Assembly: GCF_023375815.1 (NCBI RefSeq)
Contig: NZ_CP067412.1
Location: 4,650,001-4,714,000 of the forward strand
Length of the DNA stretch: 64,000 nt
Source of the DNA: Pseudomonas sp. HS6
GTDB taxonomy: Bacteria > Pseudomonadota > Gammaproteobacteria > Pseudomonadales > Pseudomonadaceae
Direction of reading: 5' to 3'
The notes beneath the pieces were generated by a model, which saw only the letters and a list, made by a program, of their open reading frames with translations, was not told the origin of the DNA and made no database searches. The first letter of the stretch is position 1, and the number at the start of each line of letters is the position of its first letter. This document shows, in pieces, positions 32,491 through 42,559 of this stretch. A program made the position numbers and the translations under genes.

Positions 32491-32958
32491 TCAAACCAAC
32501 CCGGCATCCACCAATAATGTCTCCAGCGCCAGCAGATCCGGCACCTTCGCCACCTGCTCCCCAACCTGCACCGCCGCCTGCTCCAACGCACACAACGGCA
32601 CGTCGACATAACTCAACTGACTGTCGAGCTTGTAGGAGCGCGGAATCCCCTGCACCAGCAAGGCGATGAAGCGCAGCGTCGGCAATCCGCCGAGGGCGTT
32701 GAGGATGACGATCCGTGCCCGTTCGCCGATGACGATCTTGTGGCCGCACGCCGACTCGAAACTCAGCAACGGAATCTGCCGCTCGCGCCAGGTCACCCGA
32801 CCCAGATACCACGGCGGTGTGTCGAGATCGAAGGCGCTGGATTGGTAGTCGATCAGCTCGGCGACGGCGACGTTGGGCAGGATCAGGTTGCGATCGGCCA
32901 GCGGCAGCAGCAGCCCGGTGAGCTGGCTGCTGCGCTGGTTATGACGCCGCTCATGCAT
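32491..32958 (-). CDS. chpC: CheW-like adaptor ChpC
   Basis: A 155-residue CheW-domain protein (LLLPLADRNLILPNVAVAELIDYQ; WYLGRVTWRERQIPLLSFE). In P. aeruginosa ChpC is an accessory adaptor that links further receptors to the Chp system. ATG at 32958 overlaps the last eight bases of chpA. No chpB, chpD or chpE follows; a repeat and the mdc operon come next. Confidence 0.92.
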   Translation of the reverse strand: MHERRHNQRSSQLTGLLLPLADRNLILPNVAVAELIDYQSSAFDLDTPPWYLGRVTWRERQIPLLSFESACGHKIVIGERARIVILNALGGLPTLRFIALLVQGIPRSYKLDSQLSYVDVPLCALEQAAVQVGEQVAKVPDLLALETLLVDAGLV

Positions 32959-35900
32959 GTTTTTTGCTCCACAGGGCAATGCTTTCGAGCAGCACCGATT
33001 CCTGGTACGGCTTGCCGAGGTAGTCGTTGACGCCGATGGCCATGGCGCGGTCGCGGTGTTTCTGGCCGGTGCGCGAGGTGATCATGATGATCGGCAGGTG
33101 TTGCAGGCGTTCATCGTGGCGCACCTGGGTCGCCACTTCGAAGCCGTCCATGCGTGGCATTTCGATGTCGAGCAGCATCAGGTCGGGCATGTGCTCTTCC
33201 AGCAGCAGCATCGCATCGACCCCGTCCTTGGCGGTCAGCACGTTCATGCCGTGGCGTTCGAGCAGACGGCTGGTGACCTTGCGCACGGTGACCGAGTCGT
33301 CGACCACCATCACCAATAGCGGCTTTTGCGGCTCACTGTCGATCTCGTGACTGGCCGAACGCTGTGGCAACCACGCCTGCATCGCCCGGATCGGCGCCAG
33401 CAGATCGAGGATCAGCACCACCCGGCCATCGCCGAGGATCGTCGCCCCGGACACGCCCTGCACTGCCGCGAACTGCGGGCCGAGGCTCTTGACCACGATC
33501 TCGCGGGTGCCGGCCATGGCATCGACCTGCACCGCGATGTGCCGCTCGTTGCACTGCACCAGCAGCACCGGCAACGGCAGGCTCTGGCCGAGCAGTTTCG
33601 GCCGTGGCGCGGTTTTCAGCAGCTCGCCCAGGTAGCACAGTTCATATCGCTGGCCGCCGTATTCGTAGCGTGGCGGATCGTGACGGAAATGCCCGTCCAG
33701 TTCATTCGGCAAGACGCGGACGATGCCGTCGATAGTGTTCAGAGGAATCGCGTATTGGTCCTCGCCGCACTGCACCATCAGCGCACGGTTGACCGACACG
33801 GTGAACGGCAGGCGAATCCGGAAATGCACGCCCTGCCCCGGCACCGAATCGATGCTCATGGTGCCGCCCAGTTGTCGCACTTCTTCGTGGACCACGTCCA
33901 TGCCCACACCGCGACCGGAAATCTGGGTGATTTTCTCGGCGGTGGAGAAACCGGGCTGGAGGATGAACTGCAACACTTCGCGGTCGCTGATTTCTGCGTT
34001 CGGCGCCAGCAGACCGCGCTTGATTGCCTTGCGCCGCACGGCATCCAGTGGCACGCCGGCGCCGTCATCGCGGATGTCGAAAACGATGTCGCCGCCCTCG
34101 CGGGACAGGTCGAGGCTGATCTGCCCCTGGGCCGGTTTGCCCGCCGCCAGTCGCACGTCGGCCGGCTCCAGACCATGGTCGACGGCGTTGCGCAGCATAT
34201 GTTCCAGCGGCGCCGCCATACGTTCAAGAACGTTGCGATCCATCTCGCCTTCGGCGTTGCCGACGGTGAACGCCACGTCCTTGTTCAGCTCTTCGGCAAC
34301 CTGGCGGACGATGCGTTTGAGTCGCGGCAACATGCGCTCGAACGGCACCATGCGTGTGCGCATCAGGCCTTCCTGCAATTCAGTGTTGATCCGGCCTTGT
34401 TGCTGCAACAGGTTCTCGGCGTCGTGGGTGCGCCGATCGAGGGTTTCCTTGAGGTCGAGCAGGTCGGAGGCGGATTCGAACAGCGCCCGGGACAACTGCT
34501 GCAACTGCGAATGGCGATCCATTTCCAGCGGATCGAATTCTTCGTAGCCCAGACGTTCGGCGTCCACTTGCTGACGGCTGAGAATCCGCCCCTGGGTTTC
34601 GGTGTCGAGCCGGCGCAACTGATCGCGCATACGCTCGATGGTGGTTTCCATCTCGTTCAGGGCGGTTTGCGCATCGCTGACCTGCTGCTCGATACGTCCA
34701 CGGAAAATCGAAGTCTCGCCCGCGAGGTTGACCAGGTCATCGAGCAATTCGGCGGAGACCTTGACCATGTCCGCGCCCGCTTCGGGGGTGGGCTCGGTCT
34801 TTACCGCCGCCGGCAGCATCGGCGCAGGCGTTTCTACAGTCACCGGGTGGCTGAAACTCTGGATCGCGCTGATCAACCGATCTGCTGGCGGGCACGGCTG
34901 GCCGGCGCGCACGGCGTCGAGCATCTGCGCCAACCGGTCATGGCCGCGCTGCAACAGGGCAAACAGTTCGGCGCTGCCCTGCAGGGTGCCGGAGGACAGG
35001 CTTTCGTACAGGTATTCCAGCTCATGGGCGAGGTCGCCGATGGGGCCGATTTCCACCATCCGCGCACCGCCCTTGAGGGTGTGCAGATCGCGCAACAGGG
35101 TTTCCACTTCCTGGCGGTTGCCGGGTTCGGCCTGCCAGCGCAGCAGCGCGGCGCCGGAGTTTTCGATGATGTCGAAACCTTCTTCGAGGAAGATTTCCAG
35201 CAGCTCCGGATCGTGTCCTGCACCGTCATGGCTGGCGGCGGGCGTCGCTGTCTCGGGACTACCGGCCTGGCCCTGACGGAACTGGCGGATCGTATCGATC
35301 AAGTCCTGTGCCGGTTTCAGCGGTTGATGGTCATGCAGTTGATCGAGGTACAGCGCCAGACGGTCATGACATTGCAGCAACAGCCAGCCCAAGGCATCGC
35401 TGTGGTTGTAGCGGCGATCCACCAGACCTTCGTAAAGGTTCTCCAGCTCCTGGGCGAGGTCGCCGACCGCCTCGACCTCGGCCATTCGCGCCCCGCCCTT
35501 GAGGGTGTGCAGATCCCGTTGCAGCGACGACAGCGGCGCAGCGTTTTCCGGGTCACCCAACCAGCGCTGCAAGGCTTGCCCGGCGCTGTCGAGGATGTCC
35601 ACCGCCTCTTCGAGGAAGATTTCGACGATCTCGTCATCCGCGCCGATTGCGCGGGTGCTTTTTTGCAGTTCGGCAGTGGCGCTGCCCAGCTCGGAAATAC
35701 TCAAGGTACGGCTGCCGTCGCTGCGAATCAGGCCCATGGCCGACGGGTCGAGGCCTTCGTCGAGCAGTTCGTGCAGCGCACGAATGCGCTGCGGTTGCGG
35801 GGTAATTTCCTGGCCGGCGGCCAGTTCGTCGAGCATGTTGATCAGCGCTTCGTGGGCCTGCTGCGCCTCATGGAAAAACCGCTCGCTGACCGCCAGGCTG

Positions 35901-38857
35901 CTTTCTTCCACCGCGCCGTACAGGTCGAGCAAAGCTTCGCACAACACATCCACCGGCAGCAGATCCGCCAGGTGCGCGCCCTCGCCGAGGGTCGTCAGTT
36001 CATCCAGCAACGCGCTGAGTTCCTGGCGTTCGCCGGGGTGCTGCTGCCAGCGCTGCAAGAGGCTTTCGGCGTCGAGCAGGATGTCCATGCCCTGGGCCAG
36101 GAAGTTGTTGATCAGTTGCGGATCACGCTTGACCCGCAGGCTGCTGCTCGGCGCGTTGAGGATGGATTCCAGCCGCTCACTCAGCAGGGTTTCGGTGCGC
36201 TTGATCAACGACTGCGCACCGACAATCGGTGCCAGCGGATCGTGCTTGAGCTGGCGCAGACCGACGCGGAACAGGCCTTCGGCCTCCAGCAACAATTCCA
36301 CTTCGTCGAGGTCCAGCGCCAGTTGGTGGGCCTTGAACTCCCGGGCCAGTTTGTCCAGCGGCGCCGCCAGTTCGGCGATCGGCAATACGCCGGCCATCGA
36401 CGCGCTGCCCTTGAGGGTATGCAACGCTCGCTGCAGTTCATCGCTGGCCTGCAACGGCAAGTGTTCGGCGGCCTGATCGAGGAAGCGGTTGAGGCTGGCG
36501 AGGTGGGTTTCGGCTTCGTTGCGGAAAATCTCCAGCAACAGCGGATCGAGCGCGGCGACGTCTTCCACGTCTTCGGCTGGCAGCGGCGTGTCGCCCTTGG
36601 CCAATGCATGGGCGCGGGCCGCCAGTTGATCGACATCCTGACGCTGGCGCTGGTGGTTGATGGCGAATTCGGCAATCAGGTCCGGCAGCAACAGCAACGT
36701 ATCGGCCAGCAATTGCTGTACCGCCGGGCCGGGTTCGACGCTGTGCTCCAGCACGCGGTTGAGCAGGTTTTCCACTGCCCAGGCCAGTTCGCCCAGGACC
36801 AGCGCACGGACCATGCGCCCGCTGCCTTTCAGGGTGTGAAAGGCCCGGCGCAGTTCACTGAGGGCTGCGCGATCCTGAGGGTCGGCGGTCCAGCGCGGCA
36901 GGTATTCGCGCAGCACATCGAGCACTTCCTCGGTCTCTTCGAGGAACACTTCACGCAGCTCATCGTCCACCGGCTCTTCATCGGCCGGTGGCGGCAGCAG
37001 GCTGCCGGGCGTGGTCAGCGCCGGCGGGTTGACCGCCGACACCGGGCTGGCCAGCACATCGGCCAGCGACTGCACGATGTCCGGGTCATCAAGTTCCTGC
37101 AGGTCCTGCATCACCAGCGCTTCGCTGGGACTGAGTACGTCGTCGAGCAGCGGCACCCGTTGTGCGTTTGGCTGCTCGTCAGGAAAGTAGCCAAGGCTGG
37201 CCAGGCTTTTCTGCGCGACATCCAGCAGTTGCTCGCTCGGCGCTTGCGGGTCATCGGTCAGGCGTTCGAGATAATACTCGAGACTGGTGATGACATCGGC
37301 GAGGTTATCCAGTTGCTGCCAGCCCGGCTCGTGCGGGTCGAGCAGCAGATGCTCGCGGATGAACCCGTTGCAGGCTTCCAGCAGGCTCGCCGCACGGGTC
37401 AACGGAATCATCGCCAGCGCGCCGCGCACTTGGGTCAGCAGCGCTGGCAACGGTTGCAGTTGCTGGCGATCCCAGTCAGCGTCGATGTAGTCGACGATCA
37501 TGTCTTTGGCCTGTTGCAGGCAGATGCGTGCTTCCTTGATCACGATCTGATGGATCTGCGTCAGGTCGGTGGTCGGCAGGCGCGAGTCTTCCGGGCTCTC
37601 CGGCTCCACTGTGCCGACCATCCCGGCGAGCGTCGCTTCGACGTAGAGCAAGGCGCCGGCGACGTCCATCAGCGTGGCGTCGTTCGGTTCGCGCTGGCCC
37701 TGAGCGAGGCTGAGCACCACCGCCAGCTGATCAATGATGACCTTGCGCGGCTGGCCGAAACCGAGCACCGCCAGGGTGTCGGCGATCTGCCGCAGCGGCG
37801 CCAGCAGGCTGTCCAGATCCGAGGTGTGCTGACGATCGCTGCGCACGAACAGGTCGAGGCGTTCCTTGACCCGCACCAGTTCTTCGCACAACGCCGCAAG
37901 CACCGAGCGCATCGCATCGCGGTCGGGGCCGGCCAGGCGCGCGCGTTCTTCGTCGACCATCGCGCTGTCGGGCAACGCGTCGTCCAGGGAGTAGCGATCT
38001 TTCATGGTCAGCATCTGCCCGGTGGGATGTTCGGCTTTGGCAATATAGAACAGCAGACTTTTGAACAGCTCGGGCGGCGGTGGCTGGTTGAGGCCGGCCA
38101 TGCCTTGCTCGAGAAGACGCTTGAGTTCCTTGTCGGCGTCCTTGAACAGACTGCGCAGCGCCGGGCTGTTGGCGATTCGGCCTTCGCGCATGCCTTCGAC
38201 CAACGCCGAGGCGACCTGCCACAACGGACTCAGCGGGGCCTCGCCGCTCAACGCTTCGAGGCGGGTGAAGACTTTGCTCAGATAACCGAGGTGCGTCTGG
38301 TCGTCCTGTTCGCGGAGCAATCCCACCAATGCCATCTGCAACATCTGCCGCAACTTGCGCAGCACATTGGGCAGATCCGCCGGCTCCAGCAGGGCCAACG
38401 CTTCAGGGCTCAGCGGCGGCAACTCGGGCAACTGCGGACTGAACAGACTGGTCTCGGACAACAGGCTTTCACCCCGGGCGCTGCGCAGATCGTTGATCAG
38501 CGGCAGCACCACCAGCGGCAAATCACGGCGGGCGCCTTGCACGCGGTCGAGGTAGATCGGCAATTGGCCGAAGGCCTGCAACAGCAGGTGCAAGGCTTCG
38601 TCGCGGTGGCTGACGCGGTCGTTCTGCAGGGCTTCGACCAGATGCTCCATCTCTTCGGCGAGCAAGGCCGCGCCGTAGAACTCGACCATCTGCAGACTGC
38701 CGTGAACCTGATGAATGCACGCAAGACACTCGTCCAGCCCGGGCACCGACTGTGGATCGTCGAGCACGGCTTCGATGGCCTGATGCGCCTGTCTCAGCGT
38801 TTCGGCAATTTCGCCCTTGACCCATTCGAGGGCCACGTAGTCGTGCCGGTCACCCAT
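32951..38857 (-). CDS. chpA: ChpA, multi-phosphotransfer chemosensory histidine kinase with receiver
   Basis: A 1968-residue CheA-type hub of the type IV pilus chemosensory system. Four canonical Hpt motifs HTLKG are at about residues 674, 812, 1117 and 1257. Degenerate copies include HQVHGSLQM near residue 50 and TQVRGALAM near 475, where threonine replaces the histidine. The kinase part has LEHMLRNAVDHGLE (N box, ~1550) and GRGVGMDVV. A CheW domain (~1690-1810) precedes a C-terminal receiver with LLDIEMPRMDG (~1897). ATG at 38857 (MGDRHDYVALEW) follows GGAG by 5 bases. It lies 22 bp after pilJ. Confidence 0.96.
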   Translation of the reverse strand: MGDRHDYVALEWVKGEIAETLRQAHQAIEAVLDDPQSVPGLDECLACIHQVHGSLQMVEFYGAALLAEEMEHLVEALQNDRVSHRDEALHLLLQAFGQLPIYLDRVQGARRDLPLVVLPLINDLRSARGESLLSETSLFSPQLPELPPLSPEALALLEPADLPNVLRKLRQMLQMALVGLLREQDDQTHLGYLSKVFTRLEALSGEAPLSPLWQVASALVEGMREGRIANSPALRSLFKDADKELKRLLEQGMAGLNQPPPPELFKSLLFYIAKAEHPTGQMLTMKDRYSLDDALPDSAMVDEERARLAGPDRDAMRSVLAALCEELVRVKERLDLFVRSDRQHTSDLDSLLAPLRQIADTLAVLGFGQPRKVIIDQLAVVLSLAQGQREPNDATLMDVAGALLYVEATLAGMVGTVEPESPEDSRLPTTDLTQIHQIVIKEARICLQQAKDMIVDYIDADWDRQQLQPLPALLTQVRGALAMIPLTRAASLLEACNGFIREHLLLDPHEPGWQQLDNLADVITSLEYYLERLTDDPQAPSEQLLDVAQKSLASLGYFPDEQPNAQRVPLLDDVLSPSEALVMQDLQELDDPDIVQSLADVLASPVSAVNPPALTTPGSLLPPPADEEPVDDELREVFLEETEEVLDVLREYLPRWTADPQDRAALSELRRAFHTLKGSGRMVRALVLGELAWAVENLLNRVLEHSVEPGPAVQQLLADTLLLLPDLIAEFAINHQRQRQDVDQLAARAHALAKGDTPLPAEDVEDVAALDPLLLEIFRNEAETHLASLNRFLDQAAEHLPLQASDELQRALHTLKGSASMAGVLPIAELAAPLDKLAREFKAHQLALDLDEVELLLEAEGLFRVGLRQLKHDPLAPIVGAQSLIKRTETLLSERLESILNAPSSSLRVKRDPQLINNFLAQGMDILLDAESLLQRWQQHPGERQELSALLDELTTLGEGAHLADLLPVDVLCEALLDLYGAVEESSLAVSERFFHEAQQAHEALINMLDELAAGQEITPQPQRIRALHELLDEGLDPSAMGLIRSDGSRTLSISELGSATAELQKSTRAIGADDEIVEIFLEEAVDILDSAGQALQRWLGDPENAAPLSSLQRDLHTLKGGARMAEVEAVGDLAQELENLYEGLVDRRYNHSDALGWLLLQCHDRLALYLDQLHDHQPLKPAQDLIDTIRQFRQGQAGSPETATPAASHDGAGHDPELLEIFLEEGFDIIENSGAALLRWQAEPGNRQEVETLLRDLHTLKGGARMVEIGPIGDLAHELEYLYESLSSGTLQGSAELFALLQRGHDRLAQMLDAVRAGQPCPPADRLISAIQSFSHPVTVETPAPMLPAAVKTEPTPEAGADMVKVSAELLDDLVNLAGETSIFRGRIEQQVSDAQTALNEMETTIERMRDQLRRLDTETQGRILSRQQVDAERLGYEEFDPLEMDRHSQLQQLSRALFESASDLLDLKETLDRRTHDAENLLQQQGRINTELQEGLMRTRMVPFERMLPRLKRIVRQVAEELNKDVAFTVGNAEGEMDRNVLERMAAPLEHMLRNAVDHGLEPADVRLAAGKPAQGQISLDLSREGGDIVFDIRDDGAGVPLDAVRRKAIKRGLLAPNAEISDREVLQFILQPGFSTAEKITQISGRGVGMDVVHEEVRQLGGTMSIDSVPGQGVHFRIRLPFTVSVNRALMVQCGEDQYAIPLNTIDGIVRVLPNELDGHFRHDPPRYEYGGQRYELCYLGELLKTAPRPKLLGQSLPLPVLLVQCNERHIAVQVDAMAGTREIVVKSLGPQFAAVQGVSGATILGDGRVVLILDLLAPIRAMQAWLPQRSASHEIDSEPQKPLLVMVVDDSVTVRKVTSRLLERHGMNVLTAKDGVDAMLLLEEHMPDLMLLDIEMPRMDGFEVATQVRHDERLQHLPIIMITSRTGQKHRDRAMAIGVNDYLGKPYQESVLLESIALWSKKHA

Positions 38858-38879
38858 AACCACTCCGCTCGACATGAAC

Positions 38880-40940
38880 TCACGCCTTGTCCGTGGCGGG
38901 CGCTGCCGCCGCGGGCAAGGTGAACCCGGACACCGAACGCCGCAACTGGCTGGCCATTTTCGCCAGGTTGCCGATGCTTTCGGCGGTGGCCGTGGAGCCG
39001 GACGAGGTCTGCGAGGTGATCTGCTGGATCACGTTCATCGTCAGGGAAATCTGCCCGGCCGAAGACGTCTGCTGCTGCGCCGCGTTGGAAATGCTCTGGA
39101 TCAGCGCCGCGAGGGTCTTGGACACGCCTTCGATTTCTTCCAAAGCCACACCGGCATCCTGCGCCAGCCGCGCGCCGCGCACCACTTCGGTGGTGGTCTG
39201 TTCCATGGAAATCACGGCTTCGTTGGTGTCGGTCTGGATTGCCCGCACCAGCGTCTCGATCTGCCGGGTCGCGGCGGACGAACGTTCTGCCAGCCGTTGC
39301 ACTTCGTCGGCAACCACGGCAAAGCCACGGCCGGCGTCACCGGCCATCGAGGCCTGAATCGCCGCGTTGAGGGCGAGGATGTTGGTCTGGTCGGCAATGT
39401 CGTCGATCAGGCTGACGATGTCGCCGATTTCCTGGGACGACTCGCCCAGGCGCTTGATGCGTTTGGCGGTGTCCTGGATCTGTTCGCGAATGTTGTCCAT
39501 GCCGTGGATGGTGTTGTGCACCACCTCATTGCCCTTGTTGGCAATCTCCACCGACCGCTCGGCCACCGCCGTGGATTCAGCGGCGTTGGCCGACACCTGA
39601 TCGATGGACTGGGCCATGTCGTTGATCGCGGTCGAGGCTTCGGAAATCTGCTGGGCCTGATGCTCCGAAGCCTGGGCCAGGTGCATGGCGGTGGCCTGGG
39701 TTTCCTGCACCGCGGCGGCGACCTGGCCGGCGGTGAGGTTGATGGTCGCCACCAGGTCGCGCAACTGGTCGACGGAATAGTTGATCGAGTCGGCGATGGT
39801 CCCGGTGAAGTCTTCAGTCACCGAGGCGGTCACGGTCAGGTCGCCGTCGGCGAGGTCTTCGATTTCATCCAGCAAACGCATGATCGCGTTCTGGTTGCGC
39901 TCGTTCTTCTCAGCGGTTTCCTGCAACTGGCGGTTGGTTTCCCGGACCATGACCATGCCGATCAGGATGATCGACGCCAGCGCCAGCAGGCCCAGCACAT
40001 AACCGCCGATGGTGTCGGTGTTGCGCCCGCCGGCGAGGTTCTCGAATCCGGTGGCCAGGTGCGAGGCTTCGTCGAGCAGGGTCTGCGACAGGCTGAAGAT
40101 ATTGGTGGCGGACTCGCGGACCTTGAACAGCTCCGGCGAGGTTTCGAGGATTTCATCCACCGAACCGGAGACAAACTGGAACAACTCGGAAATCTCGCTC
40201 AGACGAGCGCGGGCATCGCGGTCTTCGACCTGGCTGATCTTCAGTGTCGGGTTGCCTTGCAGCATGCCGTTGAGCACCTGACCAAAACGCGCGGCGTCAC
40301 GGCCAAAGGCATCGGCAGCCTGTTGCGAGTTTTCATCACCGGAGAGCACGGTATTCACCGCGCCGAGAATCCGCTCGGCCAGCAGCGACTGACGCTGGGC
40401 CATCGCCACCTGCGCCGCCGGGGCGCCGCGTTGCAGGAGGATCTCGACGACTTTTTCGTATTCGATCTGCAACTGCGGCACGGTTTCGGCCAGGGTCGCG
40501 GCGACCTGATGCAGGGACAATACGGTCTGTTCGCTGGACAGAATCGCGTCGGTGTTTTTCAGCAGGCGTTCCCAGTCCAGCTGCACGGCGCGCATTTCCG
40601 GGCGCACGGTGGACGGTGCCGGCGGCAGGCCGGTGGCCGGGTCGCCCTTCTTCAGGTAACCCCAGCGCTGGGCGAAATCGTTGCGCGCATCGCTGAGCAG
40701 CTTGAACGCGGCCGACTTGCCGGCCGCCGCTTCGGTGGCGTTCTTGGCGATCCGCTGGGACAGCACCCGCAGCTCACCGGCGTGGCCAATGTACTGTTTG
40801 TCGTAGTTGGCCTGCGTGTTGAGATACGCGAAGTTGGCGAACAACAGCATGATGAACACGATCAGCGCGATGAACAGCACGATGATCTGCGAGCGGCTGC
40901 GCGAGCCTTCTGCGGGCTTGCTGGTTTTTGCTTTGATCAT
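38880..40940 (-). CDS. pilJ: PilJ, methyl-accepting receptor for type IV pilus control
   Basis: A 686-residue chemoreceptor. TM1 is at ~18-40 ([22 protein letters not shown]), followed by two PilJ-type periplasmic helical modules (residues ~45-310) and TM2 at ~315-337. HAMP follows, then the signalling hairpin with [33 protein letters not shown] (~520-555). The usual glutamate at the tip, as in NAAIEA, is glutamine here, which matches my memory of PilJ. ATG at 40940 is the family start. Confidence 0.96.
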   Translation of the reverse strand: MIKAKTSKPAEGSRSRSQIIVLFIALIVFIMLLFANFAYLNTQANYDKQYIGHAGELRVLSQRIAKNATEAAAGKSAAFKLLSDARNDFAQRWGYLKKGDPATGLPPAPSTVRPEMRAVQLDWERLLKNTDAILSSEQTVLSLHQVAATLAETVPQLQIEYEKVVEILLQRGAPAAQVAMAQRQSLLAERILGAVNTVLSGDENSQQAADAFGRDAARFGQVLNGMLQGNPTLKISQVEDRDARARLSEISELFQFVSGSVDEILETSPELFKVRESATNIFSLSQTLLDEASHLATGFENLAGGRNTDTIGGYVLGLLALASIILIGMVMVRETNRQLQETAEKNERNQNAIMRLLDEIEDLADGDLTVTASVTEDFTGTIADSINYSVDQLRDLVATINLTAGQVAAAVQETQATAMHLAQASEHQAQQISEASTAINDMAQSIDQVSANAAESTAVAERSVEIANKGNEVVHNTIHGMDNIREQIQDTAKRIKRLGESSQEIGDIVSLIDDIADQTNILALNAAIQASMAGDAGRGFAVVADEVQRLAERSSAATRQIETLVRAIQTDTNEAVISMEQTTTEVVRGARLAQDAGVALEEIEGVSKTLAALIQSISNAAQQQTSSAGQISLTMNVIQQITSQTSSGSTATAESIGNLAKMASQLRRSVSGFTLPAAAAPATDKA

Positions 40941-40953
40941 CGGTCCTCGCCTG

Positions 40954-41493
40954 TTAAACCGCGACGTGCATGAAACTCGGTGACTGCGCCAGCGCAAACA
41001 GGCTGAACACTCGCCAATTCTGCTCACGCCGGAAATAGCCTTTGACGAACTCGCCCTTGGAGCCTTGCCGCTTACGGATCGAGACGGGTTCGAAGCTGTC
41101 CTGCTCGAAGTGCTGCAAGCCGAAAACCTCATCGACCAGCACACCGGCAAAAACGTCCTGATGCTCCACTACCAATACCCGCCGCTGCTTGCGCATGGGT
41201 GACAGCTCATGACCGAAGAATCCGCACAGGTCCATGATCGGCAACAACCGCCCGCGCAGATTGGCCACGCCCTTGACCCAGGGCTTTACCCCCGGCAATT
41301 GGGTGAAACGCGGTTCCGGCAGCACTTCGCTGACTTCGCCCATCGGCGCGACGTACCAGTGCTCGCCCAAGCGAAAACCGATACCGCTCCAGCGATCCTG
41401 GCGCGCCGGTTGCGACGGCAGGTCCGCCGCCAGCAGGCGACAGCGCTGGTCGATCTGCCACAACAGTTCGAACGCGGTCAGCGACTCGCTCAT
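40954..41493 (-). CDS. pilI: PilI, CheW-like adaptor
   Basis: A 179-residue CheW-domain protein ([53 protein letters not shown]). It couples PilJ to ChpA. It sits between pilH and pilJ with gaps of about 10 bp, so the pilG-to-chpC genes form one operon. Confidence 0.95.
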   Translation of the reverse strand: MSESLTAFELLWQIDQRCRLLAADLPSQPARQDRWSGIGFRLGEHWYVAPMGEVSEVLPEPRFTQLPGVKPWVKGVANLRGRLLPIMDLCGFFGHELSPMRKQRRVLVVEHQDVFAGVLVDEVFGLQHFEQDSFEPVSIRKRQGSKGEFVKGYFRREQNWRVFSLFALAQSPSFMHVAV

Positions 41494-41503
41494 GGCGGCG
41501 CGA

Positions 41504-41869
41504 TCAACCGGCCAGCACGTTGTTCAGGGTCTTGATCAGCGTGTCTTCGTCGACCGGTTTGGTCAGGTAATCCTTGGCGCCCTGGCGAGTGCCCCAGACC
41601 TTGTCGGTTTCCTGATCCTTGGTGGTGATGATGATGACCGGGATGTGGCTGGTTTCAGCGTCCTTGGTCAGTTGGCGGGTCGCTTGGAAACCGTTGAGGC
41701 CGGGCATGACGATGTCCATCAGCACGGCGTCGGGTTTTTCCTGACGGGCCAGGGCCACGCCGTCGGCGCCGTTTTCGGCTTTCAACACTTCGTGACCGTG
41801 CTTTTCCAGCATGCCGGTCAGTTTGTACATTTCGGTCGGCGAATCATCGACGATCAGAATACGTGCCAT
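41504..41869 (-). CDS. pilH: PilH, single-domain response regulator
   Basis: A 121-residue CheY-like receiver: ARILIVDDSPTEMYKL with the acidic pair, phospho-acceptor aspartate in VLMDIVMPGLNGF (~residue 52), the threonine in IIIITTKDQ, and the lysine in YLTKPV. In P. aeruginosa PilH acts with PilT and retraction, or as a phosphate sink for ChpA. ATG at 41869 opens directly into the first strand. Confidence 0.96.
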   Translation of the reverse strand: MARILIVDDSPTEMYKLTGMLEKHGHEVLKAENGADGVALARQEKPDAVLMDIVMPGLNGFQATRQLTKDAETSHIPVIIITTKDQETDKVWGTRQGAKDYLTKPVDEDTLIKTLNNVLAG

Positions 41870-41929
41870 GGTCTTCCCCATTTTTCTTGTCGACACCGGG
41901 CCCGCTGGCCGAGCGTCACTGTGCGTGTC

Positions 41930-42334
41930 TTACTGCGGCAAATCAGCGGCAAAGCCCGGAACATGGGCCGCAATTGCGTCGAGCAGTTCTTCCTTGCTGA
42001 AAGGCTTGGTCAAAAATTGATCGGAACCGACAATCCGCCCCTTGGCCTTGTCGAACAGCCCGTCGCGGGACGACAGCATGATCACCGGCGTTGCCTTGAA
42101 GGCACTGTTGTTCTTGATTAAAGCGCAGGTCTGATAACCATCCAGACGCGGCATCATGATGTCGACAAAAATGATCCCGGGGTGGTTGTCGGCGATCTTC
42201 GCCAGGGCGTCGAAACCGTCGATCGCCGTGATGACTTCGCACCCTGCATTTTTCAACAGGGTCTCGGCGGTGCGACGAATCGTTTTCGAGTCGTCGATCA
42301 CCATGACCTTCAAGGCGCTGGACTGCTGTTCCAT
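41930..42334 (-). CDS. pilG: PilG, single-domain response regulator
   Basis: A 134-residue CheY-like receiver with LKVMVIDDSKTIRRTAETLL, phospho-acceptor in IIFVDIMMPRLDGYQTC (~residue 58), and FLTKPFSKEEL. PilG is the output regulator that promotes pilus extension in the Chp system. First gene of the pil-chp operon; 225 bp separate it from the divergent gshB. Confidence 0.96.
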   Translation of the reverse strand: MEQQSSALKVMVIDDSKTIRRTAETLLKNAGCEVITAIDGFDALAKIADNHPGIIFVDIMMPRLDGYQTCALIKNNSAFKATPVIMLSSRDGLFDKAKGRIVGSDQFLTKPFSKEELLDAIAAHVPGFAADLPQ

Positions 42335-42559
42335 AAGGGGGCTCTACCGTCGCCTTTGCGAATCAATTTGTCCGTTTTGCGATGCGTAATGGCCGGAAAC
42401 CCTTGATGCTTAAGGGCCAGCACGATATGGCAGCCTTTTTAGCACAGTCTCCAGAAGCAATCTATCGACGGGTTTTTCCTTGACCGAAAACCCGCCCGGA
42501 GCCACTCTGGCGGCACTTTTTTCATACCGATCCGGTAGCCAATTTTCGAGGAAAACCCA

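Noticed and set aside
33326..38923. A 1865-codon open frame on the + strand, antisense to chpA
   Set aside because: It mirrors the codon bias of chpA on the other strand, has no ribosome site, and its protein is a low-complexity Q/R/H/A-rich product. High-GC genes in Pseudomonas often leave long antisense frames.
38874..40973. 699-codon open frame antisense to pilJ
   Set aside because: Same shadow effect; the composition is repetitive (G, H, D, R) with no recognisable domain, while the minus strand encodes an intact receptor.
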